From the NCBI GenBank assembly GCA_021648585.1, contig JAKISM010000006.1, forward strand, positions 1 to 35,931: a stretch of 35,931 bases of DNA. The letters run 5' to 3'. The notes under the pieces were generated by a model. The model worked only from the letters and a program-made list of their open reading frames with translations. It was not told the origin of the DNA and searched no databases. Source of the stretch: Devosiaceae bacterium. GTDB taxonomy: Bacteria > Pseudomonadota > Alphaproteobacteria > Rhizobiales > Devosiaceae. Positions within the stretch are counted from its first letter, which is position 1, and every line of letters starts with the position of its first letter. Shown here in pieces: positions 16,505 through 23,529 of this stretch. The position numbers were made by a program, and so were the translations under genes.

Positions 16505-17500
16505 CTAAACGCCAACTAATTCGCCGACAATTAATCTGCGTCTATTTTTCAATATTTTGATATTATAATTATTTAATGCCTCTATTTCAATCGCTGAAGG
16601 ATTAGAATATTTAAGCAAAATATTTGCGATAACCACTTGTGCAGCCTCAAGGCTTCCATCATCAATTTTAAGAGAAAAGCCAATATTACTATCTCTTAAA
16701 ACCCCACAAAAAATTCCATCTGAGCCAATTTTTAACATTAAACGCCCTGCAAATGCTCGCATTAAATCACTATCAATAGATTGAGTGCCACCAATTAAAA
16801 ATGGATTGTCTGTTGCTGAATTTAATATTTCTTGCAAAGCATCTTTTATATTCTCTGGAAAATCTTTACCAGACGACATTCTTGCAAAGCCAATGGCAAA
16901 TGAGTTGAGCGGGGCAGCATAAGTTGGAACTGAGCAGCCGTCAGTACCAATATATTTTTCATTTAATTTTACAGGAATAATTTCTTCAATAGATTGTTTT
17001 ACTAATTTTTGTACGGGGTGCGAGGGTAAGTGATAATCTTTGATAGGAGCATTAATTGCTTTTGCAACCGCTAACATGCCCGCATGTTTTCCTGAGCAAG
17101 CATTATGTAAATTATTTGGCTTTTGTTCTTTTTCAAACAGGGCTTTTCGTGCCTTGCTACCAAGGGGGGCATGAGCGCCACATTGTAAATCAGAAGTTTT
17201 GCAATCAATTTTTTGTAAAATATCCTCAACAATTTTTATATGCTCATTTTCAGCAAAATGCGAGGCGCAAATAATTGCAATTTCTTTTTCGCTTAGTTTA
17301 AACATATTTATAGCATCAGATTTATAAAGGGCTAATGCCTGCATAGATTTTATTGCTGAATGGGGGAAAATTAATTGCTCTATATCACCCGCCTGTTGAA
17401 TTATTTCACCATTATCATTGGCCATGCAAAAAGCGCCACGAAAATAATTTTCAACTAAATTGTTGCGAAAAGATTTTACCAAAATTGGATTTGCTGGCAT
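16505..17500 (-). CDS. ansA: L-asparaginase II (Rhizobium etli type)
   Basis: Hydrolyses asparagine to aspartate and ammonia. The 331-residue product belongs to the class exemplified by R. etli ReAII, unrelated to E. coli AnsA/AnsB. The known catalytic and metal residues fall at the same numbers: S48 and K51 in FPHSAIKSMQ, C135 and K138 in HNACSGKHAG, and D187 and C189 in TDGCSVPTY. PLNSFAIGFARM and FLIGGTQSIDSDLMRAFAGR are other family blocks. The start lies 3 bp after the stop of the receiver-domain gene, so the two form one transcription unit. It converges with the TIGR03808 gene with 2 bp between stops. In R. etli the gene helps use asparagine as carbon and nitrogen source. Confidence 0.95.
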   Translation of the reverse strand: MPANPILVKSFRNNLVENYFRGAFCMANDNGEIIQQAGDIEQLIFPHSAIKSMQALALYKSDAINMFKLSEKEIAIICASHFAENEHIKIVEDILQKIDCKTSDLQCGAHAPLGSKARKALFEKEQKPNNLHNACSGKHAGMLAVAKAINAPIKDYHLPSHPVQKLVKQSIEEIIPVKLNEKYIGTDGCSVPTYAAPLNSFAIGFARMSSGKDFPENIKDALQEILNSATDNPFLIGGTQSIDSDLMRAFAGRLMLKIGSDGIFCGVLRDSNIGFSLKIDDGSLEAAQVVIANILLKYSNPSAIEIEALNNYNIKILKNRRRLIVGELVGV

Positions 17501-17503
17501 TAT

Positions 17504-18052
17504 TTACTCAATGTGAGAAAGTGGTTTTGCTGGTCTGTCTTTAGCAAAAAGTGCTATGACATTATCAGCACTGAAAGATTTTTGTATATTTATATTGGTT
17601 TTTCTTTGCTCAATATTTTTATATGGATTTTTTGCAAAATGAGTGTTTTGTTTATTTAATAAAGCTAAAACCCTTGCCTCGAGATAAATAGGGGACATTG
17701 GCTTAATTATCAATTCATCGATTTTGGCTGTTTCGCAAAATGATCTAATATTTTTTTGAACTTTTTTACATAAAGCAATGCTAGCAAAATTATATCCTGA
17801 TGCAAAATTATATCCTGGTGATTGTGCTATAGTTCGTAAATATGAAATGGTGGTTGTTTGAGCATAATCAATTTCATCGCAATCAGTTATTAGCAAATCA
17901 ATCGGTGTAATATTCATATAATTGGCTAATGCCATTTCACTATTAAATATCCGCACCCGTAAATTATTATTGTCAGCAATAATCATGCGCAAAATAGACG
18001 CAAAAGCATCATTTTCAGATAGAATAGCTATGGTTTTTAGTTGTTTTATCAT
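17504..18052 (-). CDS. Single-domain response-regulator-like protein with C-terminal tail
   Basis: A 182-residue protein with a CheY-like receiver domain (about 5-132) and a ~50-residue polar tail without a recognisable output domain. IAILSENDAFASILRMII gives the acidic pocket near D15. LLITDCDE places the likely phospho-acceptor at D57. IIKPMSPIYLEARVLALL has the conserved K117-P118. Residues 80-91 are a repeated GYNFAS unit (see the 18-bp duplication). GTG at 18058 is an alternative start; ATG 18052 is chosen. A perfect CtrA-type box lies just upstream, and asparaginase is 3 bp downstream. A role in cell-cycle or polarity signalling is inference only. Confidence 0.7.
   Translation of the reverse strand: MIKQLKTIAILSENDAFASILRMIIADNNNLRVRIFNSEMALANYMNITPIDLLITDCDEIDYAQTTTISYLRTIAQSPGYNFASGYNFASIALCKKVQKNIRSFCETAKIDELIIKPMSPIYLEARVLALLNKQNTHFAKNPYKNIEQRKTNINIQKSFSADNVIALFAKDRPAKPLSHIE
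17784..17819 (-). repeat. 18-bp in-frame tandem duplication
   Basis: Bases 17784-17801 and 17802-17819 match at 17 of 18 positions (core GCAAAATTATATCCTG). On the minus strand they encode GYNFAS twice, inserting six residues before the beta-4 region of the receiver domain without breaking the frame. This looks like recent replication slippage. Confidence 0.85.
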
Positions 18053-18068
18053 TTGCACAATCTTATGG

Positions 18069-18084
18069 TTAACAAATGGTTAAC
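18069..18084 (-). promoter_or_regulatory. CtrA-type box TTAA-N7-TTAAC upstream of the receiver-domain gene
   Basis: TTAA at 18069-18072 and TTAAC at 18080-18084 are separated by exactly 7 bases, the full consensus of the alphaproteobacterial cell-cycle regulator CtrA. The half sites sit in a direct repeat ATGGTTAAC. The box ends 17 bp upstream of ATG 18052, so a bound regulator would probably cover the promoter or start region. In an AT-rich genome chance matches occur; the extra C and the position favour a real site. Confidence 0.55.
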
Positions 18085-18098
18085 ACAAGAATTGCGCT

Positions 18099-18120
18099 AA
18101 GAAAAGCTTAAGTTTTTCTT
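18099..18120 (-). terminator. Possible terminator of gpmA
   Basis: A 22-bp near-palindrome (AAGAAAAGCTTAAGTTTTTC and following bases) with one G-T mismatch pair lies 14 bp past the gpmA stop. It has an 8-bp AT-rich arm and T-rich ends. The short loop and weak stem make it a modest candidate. Confidence 0.4.
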
Positions 18121-18134
18121 TTTAGATAAAAATA

Positions 18135-18749
18135 TTAGATATTTGTCACCGATTTAACAGATCCATCTTCATTTAATTGATAAATTATAGGATCACCCGT
18201 TGCGATTTCTTTTTTGACAATTTCTTTAGGGCTTAACCCTTCAAGCTGCATAACTAAGGCACGTAAAGAATTGCCGTGCGCTGCAACTAATATTGTTTCA
18301 CCTAATAGAACTTTTGGCAGAATTTCTTTTTCAAAATATGGCAAAACACGATTTGCAGTGTCCTTTAGGCTTTCGCCACCTGGGGGAGGCACATCAAAAG
18401 AGCGCCGCCAAATATGCACTTGCTCATCACCCCATTTTTTACGAGCATCATCTTTATTTAAGCCTGCTAAATCGCCATAATCACGCTCATTTAATGCCTG
18501 ATTGCGAATAATTGTCATATTTTGTATGTCCATTTCATCGAGCATAAGATCAAGGGTTTTTTGGGCACGAATAAGCGCAGAGGTAAAACATAGGTCAGGT
18601 ATTATATTTAGTTTTTTTAGTGCAATGCCCGCTGTTTTAGCTTCCTCTATTCCCTTTTCTGTCAACCCTGGATTTTTCCAACCAGTAAAAAGGTTTTTCA
18701 TGTTCCATTCGCTTTGGCCATGACGCACTAAAATCAATGTTCTTTTCAC
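18135..18749 (-). CDS. gpmA: 2,3-bisphosphoglycerate-dependent phosphoglycerate mutase
   Basis: Interconverts 3- and 2-phosphoglycerate in glycolysis and gluconeogenesis. RTLILVRHGQSEWNMKNLFT (with GWKNPGLTEKG) carries the phospho-His. ALNERDYGDLAGLNKDDA and RRSFDVPPPGGESL are the BPG-type blocks, and VAAHGNSLRALVMQLEGLS the second His. It is the short form common in alphaproteobacteria. The frame has an ATG at 18761, but GGAG lies inside that extension, 6 bp before GTG 18749. Starting there gives MKRTLILVRHG, the usual length, so GTG is chosen. It directly follows dapB and is likely cotranscribed. Confidence 0.93.
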   Translation of the reverse strand: MKRTLILVRHGQSEWNMKNLFTGWKNPGLTEKGIEEAKTAGIALKKLNIIPDLCFTSALIRAQKTLDLMLDEMDIQNMTIIRNQALNERDYGDLAGLNKDDARKKWGDEQVHIWRRSFDVPPPGGESLKDTANRVLPYFEKEILPKVLLGETILVAAHGNSLRALVMQLEGLSPKEIVKKEIATGDPIIYQLNEDGSVKSVTNI

Positions 18750-18763
18750 TTTATTCTCCATTG

Positions 18764-19573
18764 TTAAATATCAAGCACATCATTCATTGAATATATGCCT
18801 GCTTTTTTATCTTGCGCCCAAAGTGCTGCTTTGATTGCGCCATTGGCAAAAAGTGATCTATCTTCTGCCTTGTGGCTTAGTTCAATCCTCTCGCTAGCGC
18901 CAGCCAAAATAACACTATGTTCACCAATTACTGATCCACCACGTAAAGTTGCAAACCCAATAGTGCCAACTTCACGCTCACCAATAATTCCGCTCCGCTC
19001 TTTAGTACTATTGCTTGCTAAATCAATATTGCGTCCGCTAGCTGCCGCCTCGCCAAGCAATAGGGCAGTGCCTGAGGGGGCATCTATTTTTTTATTATGG
19101 TGCATTTCAACAATTTCAATGTCAAAATCTTCCCCTAAAACGCTGGCAGCTTTTTTAACTAAAGCGGCAAGAAGATTTACGCCAAGTGACATATTGCCTG
19201 ATTTAACAATTATTGCGCCCTTTTTTGCAATATTTTGTAATTGTTCTTCTTCATTTTGAGTAAAGCCAGTTGTGCCAATAATATGAATAAGGGCGTGTTT
19301 TGCTGCTAGCTTAGCTAAAGCAATACTGGCTTTTGGAACAGAAAAATCAATAATTGCATCTGCATCATCTAAAAGAGGTGAAATATCATCGCTCACCTTA
19401 ATATCAAGAGGAGATAGGCCAGCAATTAGGCCTGCATCTTGACCAATAGCGCTTGCGCCCTTTTGATCAATAGCACCAATTAGTTTTACGCCTTTGCTAT
19501 TTACAACGCCCATTATATTTGCTCGGCCCATACGACCAGAAGCACCAACTACTATTATTTTCAAATCAGCCAT
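18764..19573 (-). CDS. dapB: 4-hydroxy-tetrahydrodipicolinate reductase
   Basis: NAD(P)H-dependent step of the diaminopimelate/lysine pathway. DLKIIVVGASGRMGRANI is the nucleotide-binding start, DAIIDFSVPKASIALAKLAA and IIGTTGFTQNEEEQL follow, and EIVEMHHNKKIDAPSGTALL is the catalytic HH-x3-K-x-DAPSGTA signature. GEREVGTIGFATLRGGSVIG and EHSVILAG, then ERIELSHKAEDRSLFANGAI, complete the C-terminal domain. The frame runs up to 19603, but ATG 19573 has GGAAA about 8 bp upstream and matches the family start, giving 269 residues. gpmA follows closely. Confidence 0.96.
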   Translation of the reverse strand: MADLKIIVVGASGRMGRANIMGVVNSKGVKLIGAIDQKGASAIGQDAGLIAGLSPLDIKVSDDISPLLDDADAIIDFSVPKASIALAKLAAKHALIHIIGTTGFTQNEEEQLQNIAKKGAIIVKSGNMSLGVNLLAALVKKAASVLGEDFDIEIVEMHHNKKIDAPSGTALLLGEAAASGRNIDLASNSTKERSGIIGEREVGTIGFATLRGGSVIGEHSVILAGASERIELSHKAEDRSLFANGAIKAALWAQDKKAGIYSMNDVLDI

Positions 19574-19645
19574 GTTAATTTTCCATTGCAGATATAGTTT
19601 CACCAGATAGGTTGCATGAATGCAGTTTTTATAGGGTAATATATT

Positions 19646-20350
19646 TTAAGCTAGTCGCATACCACCATTTTGCATTTCATCAATAATTTTTTCTGCTGCG
19701 CTTTTTGGATCAGCAGCATTAGTTATTGGTCGCCCAACAACGATGTGGCTTGCGCCATTATTTAGTGCTTCTGATGGTGTCATAGAGCGTTTTTGCTCGT
19801 TAATCTGTGCCCCTTTTGGGCGAATTCCCGGAGTTACGACGGCCATTTCTTCACCAATTAATGTCCTAACCATTGCAGCTTCAAGCGGCGAGCAAACAAT
19901 GCCGCCAATTTTTGCTAGGCTTGCTTGATGGGCACGAAGCCCAACAAGAGATGCCACATCTCTATCATAACCAGCGTTCATCATATCGTCATCATCAAGA
20001 GAGGTAAGCACTGTTACGCCAAGTATTTTTAAGCTTGTTCCAGCTGCTGCTCTTGCCGCTGCTCCCATAGTTTTAGGGTAAGCATGAACGGTTAAAAAGC
20101 TAGCGCCAGTTTTTGCAATGGCACTAACCGCTTTTTCAACTGTGTTTTCTATATCTAGTAATTTAAGGTCAAAAAATACTTTTTTGCCCTGTTTAATTAG
20201 CTGTTTGCCTAATTCTAATCCATCACCGCCATAGAATAATTCATAGCCAATTTTATAAAAAGACACGCTATCGCCTAAAATATCTATAATTTCTTGAGCT
20301 TTTTTACGGGTTGAAAAATCAAGTGCTACGATTAGTCTATCTTCAGCCAT
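19646..20350 (-). CDS. pyrF: Orotidine 5'-phosphate decarboxylase
   Basis: Converts OMP to UMP, the last step of pyrimidine synthesis. The 234-residue TIM barrel has D11 (IVALDF), K33 (FYKIGYELF), and the catalytic D61-x-K63-x-x-D66 in FFDLKLLDIENTV. TVHAYP, GVTVLTSLDDDDM, CSPLEAAMVR, VVTPGIRP and HIVVGRPITNAADP are the remaining family blocks; the final Arg-containing VVGRPIT binds phosphate. AAGGATA lies before ATG 20350. It is 72 bp upstream of dapB on the same strand. Confidence 0.97.
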   Translation of the reverse strand: MAEDRLIVALDFSTRKKAQEIIDILGDSVSFYKIGYELFYGGDGLELGKQLIKQGKKVFFDLKLLDIENTVEKAVSAIAKTGASFLTVHAYPKTMGAAARAAAGTSLKILGVTVLTSLDDDDMMNAGYDRDVASLVGLRAHQASLAKIGGIVCSPLEAAMVRTLIGEEMAVVTPGIRPKGAQINEQKRSMTPSEALNNGASHIVVGRPITNAADPKSAAEKIIDEMQNGGMRLA

Positions 20351-20425
20351 TATCTATCCTTAAATATTAATATCACGCATTTGTGAATCTATTAAAAGGC
20401 TTATAATGTAGATAATAAAATAATG

Positions 20426-20995
20426 CTAGATAATACCCATGCCAATAAGGCTTAAAATAATGGCGTGAAATGATACTATAAATAGGGTCTTTATTTGATA
20501 GCTTTGTTTTGACATTTTGTGGCGATATTTATGTTGGGCAAGTAGGCCGCCAACTATGCCGCCAAATAAATCAACAGCTAATAATTGCCATTCTCTAATA
20601 CGCCACCAGCCAAAAAGTGCCGCCTGTTTATCTCGTCGATATAATAGGAGCGAGAATAGTCCCATTATAGCATAAATTGCTAAAAGCCCTATATTAGCTT
20701 TGCCTAAAATAACTAATAATTGCGCCATGATTAATATTAATGCCGCAGTAGCTAAATGTAGCGGCAATTTTTGAGCTAATTGTTTTGCATCTAATATTAT
20801 TACATTTTGCGCCGCTGGTTTGCCATTGCGCCCTGTAATTATTTCAAGCTCAAGATGTTCACCACGCTTTAAGCGAGAACGACCCTTTAATGATTTTGCA
20901 TGAACAAAAATACGCTCTGTCCCGCCCGGCTGGCGAGCAAAACCATATCCCTTATTATCAAACCACTCAACTATATCTGCTTGTACTCTACTCAT
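20426..20995 (-). CDS. Cold-shock domain and DUF1294 fusion protein
   Basis: A 189-residue protein of two parts. Residues ~3-68 are a cold-shock (OB-fold) domain: ADIVEWFDNKGYGFARQPGG, then ERIFVHAKSL, with the RNP-like aromatic positions. Residues ~80-188 are the DUF1294 membrane domain with about four helices and the motif LFGWWRIREWQLLAVDLFGG (followed by IVGGLLAQHKYRHKMSKQSY). The combination is a known family in Proteobacteria. Nucleic-acid binding at the membrane is inferred from the domains; the role is unknown. Confidence 0.88.
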   Translation of the reverse strand: MSRVQADIVEWFDNKGYGFARQPGGTERIFVHAKSLKGRSRLKRGEHLELEIITGRNGKPAAQNVIILDAKQLAQKLPLHLATAALILIMAQLLVILGKANIGLLAIYAIMGLFSLLLYRRDKQAALFGWWRIREWQLLAVDLFGGIVGGLLAQHKYRHKMSKQSYQIKTLFIVSFHAIILSLIGMGII

Positions 20996-21071
20996 TAGAT
21001 AAATATGACATGAGTTAGTTAAATTTTGCTGACTATTTATATTGTATTTTAGATAATAAATACTGCTAGAG

Positions 21072-21230
21072 GGATATATATAAAACTCATGAGATAAATC
21101 CTGCTAACGTTTAAACTCACTCTCTCAGGACAGCGAGCCTTGGGCTCGCCGCTCAACTTTTTGAGCGCCCCATCGGAGCGTGAGCGCAGCGAACTAGCGT
21201 GAGATATATAAAACCCGATATATAAACCCC
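21072..21230. repeat. GC-rich hairpin block flanked by AT-rich direct repeats
   Basis: A GC-rich block of about 115 bp lies between comM and the CSD-DUF1294 gene. It holds two adjacent hairpins: GCGAGCC-TTG-GGCTCGC (21133-21149) and CGCTCAA-CTTT-TTGAGCG (21150-21167). Then AGCGTGAG occurs twice (21177-21184 and 21196-21203). The block is flanked by GATATATATAAAAC on the left (21073-21086) and GATATATAAAAC on the right (21202-21213), with a third GATATATAAACC at 21217-21228. It sits directly after the comM stop and may also end comM transcripts. It looks like an inserted REP-like element, unconfirmed. Confidence 0.6.
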
Positions 21231-22744
21231 TAAGCAAAATTAAGCCTATATGACAAAGCCTCCGCAATATGAGGGCGAGCGACTTTTTTTGATCCTGCTA
21301 AATCAGCCAGAGTGCGGGCGACTTTTAACACACGATGATAAGAGCGTGCTGAAAGATTAAAGCGCTCAGATGCTTGTAATAGAAGGGCTTTGCTTTCTTT
21401 ATCAGGGTCAACTATTTCTTCAATCAGTGATGAGCCTGCGCTTGCATTGGTATGTAGGTTGCTTTTTCCTAATTCTAAATAGCGTTTTGTTTGAATTTCA
21501 CGAGCTTTTTTCACCCTTAATGCAACATTTGCGCTTGGCTCAGCATTATTTGGGGCGATCATATCAGCGGCTGAAACGGCAGGCACATCAATTCTGATAT
21601 CTATTCTATCAAGAAATGGCCCTGAGATTCTTGCTTGATAATCGGTGGCGCAACGCTCACCTCGCTTGCAAATATGCCCTGGTGTTCCAGCCATGCCGCA
21701 TTTACAAGGGTTCATGGCGGCGATAAGTTGAAAGCGAGCTGGATAAGTAACTCGAGCATTAGCACGTGCAATAACGGTTTCGCCATTTTCTAGCGGTTGA
21801 CGTAACGAATCTAATACTGAGGGGTTAAATTCAGGCAATTCATCTAAGAAAAGAATGCCATTATGCGCCAGAGAAACTTCACCCGGCCTGACTTTTAATC
21901 CACCACCAACTAAAGCTGCCATTGATGCGGAATGGTGGGGGGCTCGAAATGGTCTTCTATCAGAAATTTGACCGCTTCCAAGCTCTCCTGCAATAGATTG
22001 TATCATAGAAATATCAAGTAATTCTCGTGGATTAAGCGCTGGCATAATCGAGGGTAAACGTGCTGCAAGCATAGATTTACCAGCCCCCGGAGGTCCAACC
22101 ATAAGTAAATTATGCCCACCAGCTGCCGCAACTTCAAGTGCCCGTCTCGCAACCTCTTGGCCACGCACATCGCAAAGGTCAGGTAAATCTGAAGCTTCTG
22201 ATTGTTTTTTTGGTAATGGACGAGTGCAAAGTTGGTTGCCGCTTAAGTGGTTGATTAAAGAAAGTAGGCTTTTTGGTGCTATAATATCAATATCATCGCC
22301 AGCCCAAGCAGCTTCAGGGCCTGATTTTTCAGGGCAAATAATCCCAAGCCCAAGACCATTGGCAGCCATTGCAGCAGGCAATATGCCAGCAACAGGAGCT
22401 AATTGCCCATCAAGACCTAATTCTCCCAATGCCATATATCTATCAAAAGCATCACTTGGCACAGCGCCAATAGCCCCCATTAAACCAAGTGCTATTGGCA
22501 AATCATAGTGTGAGCCTTCTTTAGGTAAATCGGCTGGTGCAAGATTTATGGTAATGCGCTTTGGGGGCAATGAAAGCCCCGATGCAATGAGAGCGGCACG
22601 TACTCTCTCGCCACTTTCGTTTACTGCTTTATCAGGTAGGCCAACAATTTTGAACGCTGGTAGGCCAGAAGCAATTTGCACCTGCACGCTTACAGGTACA
22701 GCTTCTATTCCTTGAAATGCAATAGTTTGAACAATAGTAACCAT
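21230..22744 (-). CDS. comM: YifB/ComM family Mg-chelatase-like AAA+ helicase
   Basis: A 504-residue protein of the ComM family, which promotes branch migration during integration of transformed DNA. The N-terminal ~170 residues are a Lon-protease-like domain (VQIASGLPAFKIVGLPDKAV, INLAPADLPKEGSHYDLPIA). The AAA+ core has Walker A GPPGAGKS, Walker B ILFLDELPEF and the cysteine cluster CKCG-x5-HIC-x4-RC. The C-terminal region (YHRVLKVARTLADLAGSKKV, HIAEALSYR) is the winged helix of Mg-chelatase proteins. The frame reaches 22777, but ATG 22744 gives the usual MVTIVQTIAFQG start. No competence genes are adjacent. Confidence 0.95.
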   Translation of the reverse strand: MVTIVQTIAFQGIEAVPVSVQVQIASGLPAFKIVGLPDKAVNESGERVRAALIASGLSLPPKRITINLAPADLPKEGSHYDLPIALGLMGAIGAVPSDAFDRYMALGELGLDGQLAPVAGILPAAMAANGLGLGIICPEKSGPEAAWAGDDIDIIAPKSLLSLINHLSGNQLCTRPLPKKQSEASDLPDLCDVRGQEVARRALEVAAAGGHNLLMVGPPGAGKSMLAARLPSIMPALNPRELLDISMIQSIAGELGSGQISDRRPFRAPHHSASMAALVGGGLKVRPGEVSLAHNGILFLDELPEFNPSVLDSLRQPLENGETVIARANARVTYPARFQLIAAMNPCKCGMAGTPGHICKRGERCATDYQARISGPFLDRIDIRIDVPAVSAADMIAPNNAEPSANVALRVKKAREIQTKRYLELGKSNLHTNASAGSSLIEEIVDPDKESKALLLQASERFNLSARSYHRVLKVARTLADLAGSKKVARPHIAEALSYRLNFA

Positions 22745-22850
22745 AAAAGTTCTGCCATTCTTATAAATGATATGCAAGACTTAGCATTTATTTAACAGAA
22801 CGGCAAGAACATTTAGTGAACAAAGTTAAAATTGTTAAATGTTGTGAATA

Positions 22851-23447
22851 TTATTGAGCCGCTTCTAATAGTTCGCTAACATATTCCCAATTTATAAGAT
22901 TATCAAAAAACGCTTCAAGATAGGCAGGGCGTGCGTTGCGATAATCAATATAATAAGAATGTTCCCACACATCGACACCAAGAATTGGCGTTGCGCCATG
23001 CACAAGCGGATTTTCACCATTTGGGGTTTTCATAATTTCTAGCTTGCCATTATTTAGCGCGAGCCATGCCCAACCAGAACCAAATTGCGTTAGGCCTGCA
23101 TTTATGAAATCAGCACGAAACTTATCAACCGAGCCAATATCTGAAATAATTAACCTTTCTACATTGCTAGGAATATTGCCGCCGCCATTTGGCTTCATCC
23201 ATTGCCAAAAATGATTGTGATTATAATGTTGTGCTGCATTATTAAATAGGCCAGCATTTTTGCCAAAACTTTCTTTAACAACATCTTCTAGTGATTTGCC
23301 GTCAAGGCCAGAGCCTTCAAGCAATTTATTACCATTAGTAACATAGGCCTGATGGTGTTTATCATGGTGATATTCTAGCGTTTCAGCAGACATAAATTCT
23401 CCTAGCGCATCATAGGCATAGGGTAGTTCTGGTAATGTGAAGCTCAT
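22851..23447 (-). CDS. sodB: Iron-type superoxide dismutase
   Basis: Converts superoxide to oxygen and peroxide. The 198-residue product has metal ligands at H27 (EYHHDKHHQAYV), H77 (AAQHYNHNHFW), D159 and H163 (GVDVWEHSYYIDYR). The sequences NNAAQHYNHNHFW and FGSGWAWLALNNGKLEIMKT favour the iron type, although cambialistic use of manganese cannot be excluded. No signal peptide, so cytoplasmic. AAGGAAA lies before ATG 23447 and a good promoter is at 23483-23510. Stands alone between comM and ptrB. Confidence 0.95.
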   Translation of the reverse strand: MSFTLPELPYAYDALGEFMSAETLEYHHDKHHQAYVTNGNKLLEGSGLDGKSLEDVVKESFGKNAGLFNNAAQHYNHNHFWQWMKPNGGGNIPSNVERLIISDIGSVDKFRADFINAGLTQFGSGWAWLALNNGKLEIMKTPNGENPLVHGATPILGVDVWEHSYYIDYRNARPAYLEAFFDNLINWEYVSELLEAAQ

Positions 23448-23482
23448 AATATTTTCCTTTGGGTAAGATAGTAATTGTCTTT

Positions 23483-23517
23483 ATTATAACTATTCTAAAC
23501 TAGCTAGCAACTGTCAA
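23483..23517 (-). promoter_or_regulatory. Sigma-70-like promoter of sodB
   Basis: On the minus strand TATAAT (23483-23488) is preceded by TTGCTA (23505-23510) with a 16-bp spacer. A perfect TTGACA (23512-23517) lies slightly further up, at a spacing too long for the same -10. The -10 is 36 bp before the sodB start. The half motif TTTAGAA beside it recalls iron-response (Irr) boxes but lacks the second half. Confidence 0.5.
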
Positions 23518-23529
23518 ATTATTTTTACT

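Noticed and set aside
18795..19259. 154-residue plus-strand open frame antisense to dapB
   Set aside because: dapB is certain on the other strand; this is a codon-bias shadow.
21049..21267. 72-residue minus-strand open frame after comM
   Set aside because: It overlaps the hairpin block and the end of comM, has no ribosome site and resembles no family.
22843..22851. TGTGAATAT as a DnaA box (8 of 9)
   Set aside because: It is a single imperfect match at the sodB stop codon, with no others nearby.
23483..23500. Irr (iron-response) box before sodB
   Set aside because: Only the TTTAGAA half is present; the mirrored half is missing.
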